DNA of 8,843 nt from Pontiellaceae bacterium (GCA_029934215.1 JAOZMR010000107.1:1-8843), one strand, 5' to 3'; shown: positions 1 through 7,839, numbered from the stretch's first letter. A program made the numbers and translations. Notes: a model not told the origin generated them from the letters alone.

Positions 1-191
1 TTTAAGCTGGAATCAAAACTCTAGCCATCGCCCCGACTTGTGGGTAATAGAAAGATAAAGGGAGGGGTGCTAATGGGTGGAGGTTAAGGGGATTTGCCAC
101 GAAAGAGCGCAGGGAACGCAAAAGAAAAGGTTCCAAGGGTTGGAGTCTTTTTCTCTCAATCGGAAATCGAAAATCTTCATTCGGAAATGCC
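1..191. other. Non-coding flank downstream of the operon
   Basis: No credible gene is seen here; the one short plus-strand reading frame overlaps the end of the platform-protein gene and looks like no known protein. The stretch holds a degenerate repeat module at 96-124 that recurs on the other side of the operon. It also has a phrase at about 72-90 (GGGTGGAGGTTAAG) that resembles one at about 7702-7719. No strong intrinsic terminator follows the operon: the only hairpin is CCAAGGGTTGG (about 135-145), with four base pairs and no proper U tract on the minus strand. Transcription may therefore continue beyond the left edge or stop by another means. Confidence 0.6.
96..124 (+). repeat. Degenerate dispersed module, copy A (CCACGAAAGAGCGCAG)
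   Basis: The segment starts GCCACGAAAGAGCGCAGGG. Its counterpart at 8057-8085 starts GCCACAAGAGAGCGTAGAG; by hand alignment 22 of 29 positions agree. A more distant inverted relative lies at 8564-8596. The text resembles a short intergenic repeat common in many environmental bacterial genomes, which is a recollection and not a database result. It sits just downstream of the last operon gene and could be a decayed repeat insertion. Confidence 0.45.
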
Positions 192-1415
192 TTACCGACC
201 CATCTGTAATTCCATCATGTTCCACATCGGCAGGTAGATGGCAAAGGCTAGAAAACCAACTACAACGGCCAACACCACTGTCAAAATTGGTCCCATAGCG
301 CCGAGCATTTTTTTCACGGCAAATTCTACCTCTGTATCGTAGTACATTGCGATTTCGGTTAGCATGGTATCTAAATCCCCACTCTCCTCACCAACCGCTA
401 CCATGTTGACCATCATTTTTGTAAAAAAACGTGCTTCTCCTAGAGGTTTCGAGATCCCTGCACCTCTATCCATCTTCACTTCTAAATTTGCAAGCTCTTC
501 TGCTAGTGCCAAATTTCCTATGCAACTCTGGATAATGTGGATGATATTAGTCACTAGCACACCACTAGATAGCATTTTGGCGAAGAGGCTGGCAAAACGG
601 GCCATGGTGGCACGCACGATCACCGATCCAATTAACGGCGCCTGAAGCAACCAGGTGTCTAGTTTCTTTCGCCCCGATTCTTTTTTGAAGTAGGCATACG
701 CAGCAATCCCACCTGCCACGAGGGCTCCAAGAAAATAAAGCCCATAATTTATCATGCAATCGCTGGCCGCCACGCAGATCCGCGTCGGCAACGGCAGGGC
801 GACGCCAGCACCTTCAAAAATTGGCATAAATCGTGGGATCACAAAGGTGAGCATCACCACAAATGCCACGACCAATGCGACCAGCACCATGATCGGATAC
901 TGCATTGCACTGCGTACTGTTTTCTTGATATGTGCTTCGTGAGAAATCACATCGCTTAGCTGATTGAGGATTTCTGGGAGACTCCCGCTCATTTCTCCCG
1001 CAGCCAGCATGCTGCAGTAAACCTCTGAGAAAATCTTAGGATGCTTTCGAAACGCATCCGTGAGCGAGTTGCCTTCCTCAACATCTGTATAAATATCACT
1101 CGTGGCTTTAAGCAGGCCGGGGTGCTCCGTCTGATCGCGAAGAATGCTGAGTGCTCGTAAGAGCGGAATGCCCACTCGAATCATCGTGGACAGCTGACGT
1201 GTAAATAGTACGAGTTCTTCCGGTTTCACCTTACCTTGACCGATTACAAATTGCGCCAAAACGACTCGAAAGCCCTGCGAAACGGGTCGAATACTCTGCA
1301 CGATTTCGTTGTTTGCTTCCACGAGGTCACGCGCAGTCTCGACGGTCGGAGCCTCCACTTGACCGGTCACAATTGTACCGGAGCTATTCAGTGCTTTGTA
1401 TTGATAGTGCCTCAT
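192..1415 (-). CDS. pilC: Type IV pilus / type II secretion inner-membrane platform protein (PilC/GspF family)
   Basis: This 407-residue polytopic protein is the inner-membrane platform on which the assembly ATPase acts to add pilin subunits to the growing filament. It has the usual family length and its two tandem T2SSF domains (about 68-191 and 271-392). The duplicated motif is visible as AAGEMSGSLPEIL (138-150) and AVGEESGDLDTML (340-352). Hydrophobic segments lie near 174-194, 222-242 and 375-395, matching the three-helix topology. The N-terminus MRHYQYKALNSSG is typical of the family and an in-frame TAG lies two codons upstream, so the start is secure. It is the last gene of the operon, 38 nt after the ATPase gene, and is the only one so separated. 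No pseudopilin follows within the window. Family certain; choice between the PilC and GspF labels rests on gene order. Confidence 0.96.
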   Translation of the reverse strand: MRHYQYKALNSSGTIVTGQVEAPTVETARDLVEANNEIVQSIRPVSQGFRVVLAQFVIGQGKVKPEELVLFTRQLSTMIRVGIPLLRALSILRDQTEHPGLLKATSDIYTDVEEGNSLTDAFRKHPKIFSEVYCSMLAAGEMSGSLPEILNQLSDVISHEAHIKKTVRSAMQYPIMVLVALVVAFVVMLTFVIPRFMPIFEGAGVALPLPTRICVAASDCMINYGLYFLGALVAGGIAAYAYFKKESGRKKLDTWLLQAPLIGSVIVRATMARFASLFAKMLSSGVLVTNIIHIIQSCIGNLALAEELANLEVKMDRGAGISKPLGEARFFTKMMVNMVAVGEESGDLDTMLTEIAMYYDTEVEFAVKKMLGAMGPILTVVLAVVVGFLAFAIYLPMWNMMELQMGR

Positions 1416-1429
1416 CTTCTACGTCAAAA

Positions 1430-1435
1430 CTCCTC
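1430..1435 (-). promoter_or_regulatory. Distant Shine-Dalgarno candidate for the platform gene
   Basis: On the minus strand GAGGAG ends 14 nt before the ATG at 1415, well beyond the usual 5-9 nt. The intervening bases (TTTTGACGTAGAAG) offer nothing better. The start itself is firm because an in-frame TAG sits two codons upstream and the N-terminal sequence fits the family. Initiation may be weak, or local folding may bring the site closer. Confidence 0.4.
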
Positions 1436-1453
1436 GTGTTTCTGCACAACATT

Positions 1454-3175
1454 CTAATTCATGATTTTAGAGATGGTTTCTTCCATCGTGGAGATCCCTG
1501 CAAGCACCTTGCGACTGGCGCTGTATTTAAGCGGCGTCAGGCGTCCGGTCTTCAGTGCCGTGCTCTCAATTTCTAGTGTCGAACGCCGATCAATGATCAT
1601 TTCTCGGATTGCATCATCGAAAAAGAGCGCTTCGTAGATTCCAGCACGTCCACGATAGCCTGTACCTTTGCAGCGCGGACAACCTACCGCCGCTTTGAAC
1701 GTACCACTGGCAATCTCCTCGGGAGTAAAGCCCCAGGGTTCTAACATCTCTTTCGATGGCGAAATAGAGCGGGCGCAGTCTGGGCAAACCCGACGAATCA
1801 AACGCTGTGCGACCACCACATTGCAAACTAGGGCGACCAGAAATGGCTCAACCCCCATATCCACTAAACGGGTTACGGCCTCGACGGCGGAGTTTGTGTG
1901 AAGAGTGGAGAGCACCTGATGACCGGTTAGAGCTGCCTGAATCGATACCCGAGCGGTTTCTGCATCACGAATCTCACCGACCATCACAATATCTGGGTCC
2001 TGACGTAGTATAGAACGCAGAGCGCTCACAAACGTCGTTCCCGCCTTGGGGTTCAGCTCGATCTGGCGAATACCATCCATGCGATATTCAACGGGATCCT
2101 CCGTGGTAATAATATTCACCTCTGGCTGATTCAACATATTGAGCAACGAGTAGAGCGTGGTGCTTTTACCGCTTCCGGTCGGACCCGTCGTCAAAAACAT
2201 CCCATGAGGTTTAGTCATCACCTCGACCAGCTGTTGCTGAACCTCAGGCTCAAAACCCAGCTTATCTAACGTCAAAATCTCCGCGCTCATATCCAGAATA
2301 CGCAAGACGACATTCTCCCCGTTGACGGTTGGCGTGCAGGAGGCTCGGATGTTGATTTCGCGCCCATCCACCTTCAGCGAAAAGCGCCCGTCCTGCGGGA
2401 TACGTGAAACCGAGATGTCCATATGCCCAAGAATCTTGACGCGTGAAACGATCGGCATATGCATCGATTTGGGTGGAGCGGGGAACGTCTTAAGCTTTCC
2501 GTCGATCCGCATGCGCAGACTGATTGTGGAACGCTCTGGGCTAATATGAATATCACTAGCTCCTTCGCCGACGCCGGTGGCCAGCATCCAATTCACCATG
2601 CGGATTACTGGCGCATCTTCCGCCATATCGACCAAGGAGCCGACCTCACTTAAGGTCGAACCCTCGTCTTTGGCATCATCGAAATCCACTCCATCTCTGG
2701 AATCACCCCGAATACCGTCGAGCATCGTATCGAAATTTTGGGCATAGCTTTGACCATAAACAGACTTACACAGCTCCTCAAATTGCGCTTGAGTACAAAT
2801 GACCGGATCAACCGTTTTTTGCACAACATCCTCGATACGCTCCAGCGCCAGCAGATCCATCGGGTCGAGCATGGCGCAAGTTAAACCCAGCGCATCGTCG
2901 TGTAGCGGCACAATCTGATATTGCTTAGCCATATCGAGCGAAATCATTTCAGCAAGGATCGGCAATGGGAACATCTGATCTTCCGTCAAAAGCGGAATCC
3001 GTAATTGACGGCTTAGAACGGAAACAACTTTTTCTTCTGCAACCACGCCCTGCTGCTGCAAATACTCACCCAGCCTGATGCCGGATCCAGCATTTTCCGC
3101 AATACACGTTTGGAGTTTCTCTTGGGTCAGCAACCCTTCCTCCACCAGTAAATCTCCTAATCGTTTGCCTGCCAT
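1454..3175 (-). CDS. pilB: Filament assembly ATPase (PilB/GspE family)
   Basis: This 573-residue cytoplasmic hexameric ATPase powers pilus or pseudopilus extension at the platform protein. The N-terminal part carries two MshEN/GspE-N-like regions: about 1-65, with the repeated pattern LGDLLVEEGLLT and LGEYLQQQGVV, and about 70-140. An acidic linker (150-185) follows. The catalytic core shows Walker A GPTGSGKST (331-339), the Asp box IITTEDPVEY (355-364), Walker B DPDIVMVGEIRD (393-404) and the His box LTGHQVLSTLHTNSA (416-430). A tetracysteine zinc site is formed by CPDC (464-467) and CPRC (499-502), marking an extension ATPase and not a PilT retraction motor. All key residues look intact. 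The ATG overlaps the secretin stop (TAATG), with GGAG seven bases upstream, implying translational coupling. PilB versus GspE cannot be settled from sequence alone. Confidence 0.97.
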   Translation of the reverse strand: MAGKRLGDLLVEEGLLTQEKLQTCIAENAGSGIRLGEYLQQQGVVAEEKVVSVLSRQLRIPLLTEDQMFPLPILAEMISLDMAKQYQIVPLHDDALGLTCAMLDPMDLLALERIEDVVQKTVDPVICTQAQFEELCKSVYGQSYAQNFDTMLDGIRGDSRDGVDFDDAKDEGSTLSEVGSLVDMAEDAPVIRMVNWMLATGVGEGASDIHISPERSTISLRMRIDGKLKTFPAPPKSMHMPIVSRVKILGHMDISVSRIPQDGRFSLKVDGREINIRASCTPTVNGENVVLRILDMSAEILTLDKLGFEPEVQQQLVEVMTKPHGMFLTTGPTGSGKSTTLYSLLNMLNQPEVNIITTEDPVEYRMDGIRQIELNPKAGTTFVSALRSILRQDPDIVMVGEIRDAETARVSIQAALTGHQVLSTLHTNSAVEAVTRLVDMGVEPFLVALVCNVVVAQRLIRRVCPDCARSISPSKEMLEPWGFTPEEIASGTFKAAVGCPRCKGTGYRGRAGIYEALFFDDAIREMIIDRRSTLEIESTALKTGRLTPLKYSASRKVLAGISTMEETISKIMN

Positions 3176-4761
3176 TAGTCAGCTCCAATCAGCGATTCGC
3201 CATACGTTTCGTCCACCCACTTCTCAATCTGTTCGGTATCATTCGGTAATGTCTCATCTACAATGCGCGGGGTAATAAAGATCATCATTTCCTCATTATT
3301 ATCCGCCCGGCTCTTATATTTAAACAGATAACCTATGATTGGAATATTCTTCAGTATCGGAATTCCGGAATTAGAATTTGCTAGATTATTTTTTGACAGA
3401 CCGGCAATCACTGTGGTTTCACCGTCGTTTAAAATTAAATGCGTCTTCGCCTCTTTCCGATGAATAAGCGGATTCCCTTCCACATTCACACTAAAATCTG
3501 GCGCATCCTTCCGGGTCAAAATATCCATCGTCAACGTATCATCATCGATCATATGCGGTGTAACCTCTAACAAAAGCACCGCTTCAACAAATTCGACCAC
3601 AGAATTCCCTTCATCATCAACCGTGGAAAACGGCACGGATTGACCGCTTTTTATCCGAGCAGTCATATTATCAAGTGTTGTAATGGACGGACGGGACAAC
3701 ACCTTAATCTTTCCAGCCTTCTCTAACGCCTTAAGCTCCGTATTAATACTAAAATCCTCTGTCAAAATCCCATACCTCATCACTCCAGTCGCTGGATCAA
3801 GGCCCGCCGTCATTCTATCAAACGTGGCATCAAGCACCCCATACCCATCTGGTGTCGAACGCTCAACATTCGCAAGAGTCTCGGTGTTATTATCTTTATG
3901 CTTAAATTCACCATTCCACTTGACACCCAACTCCCGTGCAAACGTACTGCTAACCTCTACGATGTTGGCTTCAATCCGCACCTGTCGCGTCGGTTGATCC
4001 ATCTTTTGCGTCAGTTCCACCAACTTATCGACATCGCTCTGAATCGCATTAATAATTATGTTGTTATTCACGACATCTGAACTGACAGAGCCGCGATTAG
4101 AACTTTTTTTTCCCATTTCGATCGTATGGCTTTCAGATTTCTCCAAAACCTCCCTAAGCACATCAATCAGCGATTCAGCTTTTGCATACTTGATGTCGAC
4201 CACAGCCAGCACCAACGGCTGCACCCTGCGGGTATTTGCTTTCAACGTCGTCTGACGGGCTATGGCTTCCTGCATGGCATACTCCTGCGCCATGTCCTTA
4301 ATAGTCATGATACGAATCATATTCAGCCCCTGCAGGTAAGAGAGGTGATGCACTTTTAAAATACCTTCAAACACATCATTCCAAGGGGTCGGCTTGTTCA
4401 TTTTGAAACTGAGAGACGGCATACTGTCCACACGATCGCTAAAAACCATGTTCACATCGGCAAGTCGTGCCATGGTACGAAGTACGGCACCTAGGTTTCC
4501 GCCGCTCGCCACACTAAACTCCTCCAGTTGCATCGTTGGCAATCGATTGTCACCTATCAGCGTAGCACTGGTATCCTGGATCGAACCATCCGATGTTGGC
4601 ATCTGACCAGAAACAGCAATCATGACTTCATTGCTCGCTCCAGAACGATCAACAAATTCTTCTTCCTCCGCTAGCACCGAAATCGACAGCCAAATCAACG
4701 CCAAGAGCACCTGCACAGACGTGCACCTATATTTTCCACATTTCCGATTAAAACAATTCAT
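3175..4761 (-). CDS. pilQ: Outer-membrane secretin (PilQ/GspD family), short form
   Basis: This 528-residue protein is the multimeric outer-membrane channel of the machine. A signal peptide is evident: basic n-region MNCFNRKCGKYR, hydrophobic VLLALIWLSISVLA, probable cleavage after A31. An N0/STN-like domain spans about 85-155, then one N1-type ring domain about 184-255. The secretin barrel covers about 260-502, with landmarks RIEANIVEV (262-270), LSRPSITTLDN (355-365), GIPILKNIPIIGYLF (466-480) and the terminal FITPRIV (495-501). It is shorter than typical PilQ or GspD: no AMIN repeats are visible and only one N1-like ring is seen. Some 27 residues follow the barrel, with no clear pilotin-binding domain. 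The gene overlaps the preceding one by 14 nt and has AAGGTGG just before its ATG. Three cysteines in the signal n-region are unusual but there is no lipobox. Confidence 0.95.
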   Translation of the reverse strand: MNCFNRKCGKYRCTSVQVLLALIWLSISVLAEEEEFVDRSGASNEVMIAVSGQMPTSDGSIQDTSATLIGDNRLPTMQLEEFSVASGGNLGAVLRTMARLADVNMVFSDRVDSMPSLSFKMNKPTPWNDVFEGILKVHHLSYLQGLNMIRIMTIKDMAQEYAMQEAIARQTTLKANTRRVQPLVLAVVDIKYAKAESLIDVLREVLEKSESHTIEMGKKSSNRGSVSSDVVNNNIIINAIQSDVDKLVELTQKMDQPTRQVRIEANIVEVSSTFARELGVKWNGEFKHKDNNTETLANVERSTPDGYGVLDATFDRMTAGLDPATGVMRYGILTEDFSINTELKALEKAGKIKVLSRPSITTLDNMTARIKSGQSVPFSTVDDEGNSVVEFVEAVLLLEVTPHMIDDDTLTMDILTRKDAPDFSVNVEGNPLIHRKEAKTHLILNDGETTVIAGLSKNNLANSNSGIPILKNIPIIGYLFKYKSRADNNEEMMIFITPRIVDETLPNDTEQIEKWVDETYGESLIGAD

Positions 4762-5269
4762 TTTCCACCTTTTTTATCACGGTAATCAATTCCCCTTCTT
4801 CTCCGAATGCCGACTCCGAATCTTGAGGGCTAAGCACGACATATTCCTTTGAAATTTCGACAACCTTAAGATTCATATGCTCAATTAGATCGTTCACCAT
4901 ATATTCTTGGTTATTGATCAACGCCCAGCACTGTTCCCCCGCCGCGACATACCCAACATAAGAGATAAGATGAACCGGATCCTTACGGACGATCGCCGAT
5001 TTGGCACCGTTTAATGTAAGCAATCCTGAACGAATAAAACGATTGTTCCAATCCTCGGAAGCAAGCAGTTCTAGATGATGCTCCACGACCGGCGAATATT
5101 TCATCCCCGCCAAAATACGACGACTCTGCTCTACAAACGCCTCGCATTGCTGAACCTTTTCGCAGTCAACGGTTTTCGACTGCACCTTCGGTGCAAACAA
5201 ACCGCTCCCAAAATAAACCAAAGCCACACCCGCAGCTGCTACAATACCTATTTCTCTTTTTTTCATCAT
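4748..5269 (-). CDS. PilP/GspC-like periplasmic linker protein
   Basis: This ~173-residue protein has one N-terminal membrane anchor (about residues 7-24, VAAAGVALVYFGSGLF) and a periplasmic remainder. The C-terminal part (about 98-150) reads ISYVGYVAAGEQCWALINNQ and continues to EISKEYVVLSP. That is the beta-rich pattern of the GspC homology region and PilP, which contacts the secretin N-domains. Its place between the PilO-like gene and the secretin supports this. Two cysteines six residues apart (about 36 and 42) just after the anchor could form a disulfide. I chose the ATG at 5269, which overlaps the previous TGA as TGATG; a TTG at 5272 (one codon longer) and an ATG at 5266 are also possible. 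The 3' end overlaps the secretin start by 14 nt. Overall similarity is low, so the family call is by pattern and position. Confidence 0.82.
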   Translation of the reverse strand: MMKKREIGIVAAAGVALVYFGSGLFAPKVQSKTVDCEKVQQCEAFVEQSRRILAGMKYSPVVEHHLELLASEDWNNRFIRSGLLTLNGAKSAIVRKDPVHLISYVGYVAAGEQCWALINNQEYMVNDLIEHMNLKVVEISKEYVVLSPQDSESAFGEEGELITVIKKVENELF

Positions 5270-5817
5270 CAATCCACCGCCAGTTCAAACTGCACACTCA
5301 ACTGTTCCTGGTCTGACAACCCGAGCACCTCAATGCTACGAAACGAATCCATCCAGCTCAGCTGCCCCAGCCCAAGCAATAATTGACGAAACCTTAAGAA
5401 ATCACCACTAAACACTGCATCACCTAGCACGTGTTGCTTCTGTTTAGTTGTGCCCGCTTTAATTTCCACAGCAACCACACTCACTCCAGCCCGCCCCGCC
5501 AACGCAATAATTTCATCTTGAAAACCCAATAGTTTCACCCGAGGAAGCGCCAGCGGCTGAACATATTTAAGCCCATCCGGTAAACACGCAGCCTTCTCAG
5601 CCTGGATCAGATCAACAAAAAGAGGATGCAACACCTGTTGTACTTTAAGATTATTCTCAACCTCTCGGATCTCCGCCTTTTGATTGACGTTTTTCATGGC
5701 AGAAGGATAGAGGCTGATCGCCGCTAACGCCAGCAAAGCGATCAAATAAGCGCCTATCGACAGTATTGTGTGCTGCCACTCTCTCCGAACAATCTGTGTA
5801 CCCAAATCCGCTTTCAT
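5269..5817 (-). CDS. pilO: PilO/GspM-like inner-membrane alignment protein
   Basis: This 182-residue bitopic protein has a short cytoplasmic head (1-17), one transmembrane helix (about 18-37) and a likely coiled coil (about 41-75). A ferredoxin-like periplasmic domain follows (about 88-182), ending in the helix-strand pattern SGDFLRFRQLLLGLGQLSWM that is typical of PilO. It would heterodimerise with the PilN part of the upstream protein and support the link to the secretin. It lies 9 nt after the pilM-pilN gene; its Shine-Dalgarno AGGA overlaps that gene's TAG stop. The stop lies in the same frame four codons before this ATG, which fixes the start. Sequence identity within this family is always low, so the assignment rests on length, topology and gene order. 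Confidence 0.85.
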   Translation of the reverse strand: MKADLGTQIVRREWQHTILSIGAYLIALLALAAISLYPSAMKNVNQKAEIREVENNLKVQQVLHPLFVDLIQAEKAACLPDGLKYVQPLALPRVKLLGFQDEIIALAGRAGVSVVAVEIKAGTTKQKQHVLGDAVFSGDFLRFRQLLLGLGQLSWMDSFRSIEVLGLSDQEQLSVQFELAVD

Positions 5818-5826
5818 AAAAATGTC

Positions 5827-7458
5827 CTATTTTGAAACAACGGGATCCTCAACCAGTTGGCCTTTAATTGCAAACGGAAGAATGCCATTACTCTGCAACC
5901 AATTCGGCTCTTCCGAGGTTGACTCAGACGTAAGCGACACCTGCGAAAACAGCGGCGAAGCATTTAAATCCACCACATATTTCGCCAGACAATTCTCGCT
6001 CTGGGTCACACGCTCCAGCACCACACCATCCAGCACAAAAAATCCATCATCACCGCCATCCACCTTGAACGTTTTAATACGAAACTCCGATGGAGTACAC
6101 GCGAGAACCTCCCCCAGCGCCGCCGTCACTTTATTATGCGTAACCAACAGCTTCGCATCCACATGCATCCGCTGAAGCCTTACCAGCCGTGCGTCCGCCT
6201 CCTCACGTGTCAGCAACGGCTTCACCTCCGCGTAGCGCTGTTCAAGATCACTCAAACGTTTCCCTTGCGCATGAAACCGGATACGTTGCCACACCAGTCC
6301 ACCAAACAGGATGACCGCCAACAAAATAAACAGCCAGGAAATGATGCTCTGCACCCGCCGAATCTTCAGTAATCGTTCCTTCACATCTTGAGTACAAATC
6401 AGATTCGGCGTCCGATCTTCACCGCTCATAGCCACCCCGATGGTCGATGAATATTGCGCCCCCTCCCCCTCATCACGCAACAACTCCGCCACATCCGGCG
6501 AATAACGAATCGCACCAGATTGCGGATCCAGCAGATCCACCCTCAATCCAAAACGGTCTTTCAGCTCAGGTATAGCATGGAGAAGAAAATCTGTATCGCC
6601 AGTCAACAAAAGCGTTTTAGGGAGTTCGCGCTTTAAATGTCGCGTATAATAATCAAAAACCCGGTCGACCTGCGTAAAAAACCGATTTGCACCCTCCTTA
6701 CAGGTCTGCTGCAACTCCCGTTGTTCATCACCCAACAACGCAGGGGTCTCAAGCACTGCCGGTTTCAAAACCGCCTTAATCTCGCTCAACGAGACAGAGC
6801 GGTTCAGTTTTTTCTTCGCGAAATCTACGATCACGCCGCTACCAGCCTTGATCGTACGCGTAAACATCGTACGCCCATCACGAATCACCATAATACGCGA
6901 GATATGCTCATCAAAAGAAAGTAACGCCACCGTTTCAGTCGCCTTAGCAGACAGCGAAACCAGATTTCTATCAGCAAACAGCCCCATCGTGATGCCCTGC
7001 AAGCTAAAACGCGGCTCAAACCAACTCTTGATTTGCTCCAACTCCTCATAAGGGCTAGCAAAAGCCGTGAGGTTCCACATCGGCTCTAACCCCTCATCAA
7101 AAGAACCAAGCACCTCATAGTCAAAAATCACCTTTTCCGGGAGATTTCCAACCTCCTTTCTGAAATTCATCCAAGCCATTGGTCCCAAAAGATGCGGCGC
7201 CATCCTTTTAATCGACAAACTAGCAAACTGCATTTCCGGCAACGAACACGCCACCCAGACCCTCGTCCTACGACCACAGCCCAACCCCCGCAACTCATCA
7301 CCAACCAAAGCCAACCGATCGCCAACCTCGGCATCTGGCGGCAAAGCCACATGCGCCACCGCAGTAACCACGACGCCAGAAGTAGACGGTTCAACCACCG
7401 CAATCCGCGCATGATTCTCGGTCAGCATCACTCCAATATTTTTTCTCGATGAACTCAT
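5827..7458 (-). CDS. pilM: PilM-PilN fusion (GspL-like) inner-membrane alignment protein
   Basis: This 543-residue protein joins a cytoplasmic actin-like PilM domain to a membrane-anchored PilN domain, the same overall plan as GspL. Residues 1-345 form the actin-like part: an N-terminal nucleotide-loop hairpin (IGVMLTENHARIAVVE, 8-23), a second hairpin (ALLSFDEHISRIMVIRDG, 178-195) and a helix-strand segment KTLLLTGDTDFLL (281-293) at the place of the PilM adenosine motif. Residues 351-368 (PNLICTQDVKERLLKIRR) stand where PilN has its short cytoplasmic INLLP-like peptide that binds PilM. The transmembrane helix is about 371-390, then a coiled coil (about 393-432) and a small ferredoxin-like domain (about 440-535). 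ATG is preceded directly by an in-frame TAG, so the start is firm; AGGA lies five bases upstream. It is the first gene of the operon. TGD replaces the usual GG pair, so nucleotide binding is uncertain. Confidence 0.88.
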   Translation of the reverse strand: MSSSRKNIGVMLTENHARIAVVEPSTSGVVVTAVAHVALPPDAEVGDRLALVGDELRGLGCGRRTRVWVACSLPEMQFASLSIKRMAPHLLGPMAWMNFRKEVGNLPEKVIFDYEVLGSFDEGLEPMWNLTAFASPYEELEQIKSWFEPRFSLQGITMGLFADRNLVSLSAKATETVALLSFDEHISRIMVIRDGRTMFTRTIKAGSGVIVDFAKKKLNRSVSLSEIKAVLKPAVLETPALLGDEQRELQQTCKEGANRFFTQVDRVFDYYTRHLKRELPKTLLLTGDTDFLLHAIPELKDRFGLRVDLLDPQSGAIRYSPDVAELLRDEGEGAQYSSTIGVAMSGEDRTPNLICTQDVKERLLKIRRVQSIISWLFILLAVILFGGLVWQRIRFHAQGKRLSDLEQRYAEVKPLLTREEADARLVRLQRMHVDAKLLVTHNKVTAALGEVLACTPSEFRIKTFKVDGGDDGFFVLDGVVLERVTQSENCLAKYVVDLNASPLFSQVSLTSESTSEEPNWLQSNGILPFAIKGQLVEDPVVSK

Positions 7459-7560
7459 CTATTTCCTGCTTCACCAGTTCCAATATTCAACACCTAGAAT
7501 GGACATCCATCCGCAGAAAGACCGTCCCTCGCAATTTTCTTGTTAATTGAAAAGAAACGC

Positions 7561-7589
7561 AATATATGCGCACCACAAGTAAACAGCAA
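7561..7589 (-). promoter_or_regulatory. Candidate sigma-70 promoter of the operon
   Basis: On the minus strand TTGCTG (7584-7589) and TATATT (7561-7566) are separated by exactly 17 bases. The -10 matches 5 of 6 consensus bases but the -35 only 3 of 6. Transcription would start near 7553, leaving a leader of roughly 95 nt before the ATG at 7458. This is a pattern match alone, and AT-rich intergenic DNA yields such matches by chance. Confidence 0.35.
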
Positions 7590-7626
7590 TTCTAATCATA
7601 CTCTATTTTGATTTTTCGCTTCCACA

Positions 7627-7680
7627 TGGAGGGAGATATGTGGAGATGTGGAGATGGAGGGGTGGAGAATTGGAGGGATG
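7627..7680 (+). repeat. Purine-rich TGGAG low-complexity tract
   Basis: TGGAG occurs at 7627, 7641, 7649, 7655, 7663 and 7671, with spacings of 14, 8, 6, 8 and 8 bases, on an almost pure A/G/T background. It resembles a decayed short tandem repeat with a period near 8. It lies upstream of the candidate operon promoter. The clustered GG pairs might form a weak two-tier G-quadruplex, but runs of three or more G are too few to press this. Confidence 0.5.
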
Positions 7681-7750
7681 AAAGAAAAAAGGGGAAGTTA
7701 ACGGGTGGAAGGTTAAGCGTAATCACCGTTGTTTTCAGGGTTGAAACAAT

Positions 7751-7810
7751 CCTTTGGGTCGCTTCTTTTTGGGGAATACAAAAAGCACTTTCGGAATACC
7801 ACAGGTCTGC
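7751..7810 (+). repeat. 60-bp dispersed direct repeat, copy 1
   Basis: The unit starts CCTTTGGGTCGCTTC and ends ACAGGTCTGC. It matches 8245-8303 with only three substitutions and one single-base deletion, in the same orientation about 494 bases apart. A decayed inverted relative sharing the core GAATACAAAAA lies near 8146-8180. Conservation this high in non-coding DNA points to recent duplication or to a mobilised repeat family. Confidence 0.85.
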
Positions 7811-7839
7811 CGAAACTCCTCACCAACGCGTAGTTCGTC

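Noticed and set aside
129..160. Intrinsic terminator after the operon
   Set aside because: The CCAAGGGTTGG hairpin has a stem of four pairs, and on the minus strand it is followed by a mixed pyrimidine stretch and not by a U run.
7556..7577. Sigma-54-like promoter TGG...TTGC on the minus strand before the operon
   Set aside because: There are 12 bases between the GG and GC doublets; sigma-54 promoters need 10. Pilus genes often use sigma-54, but this site does not fit.
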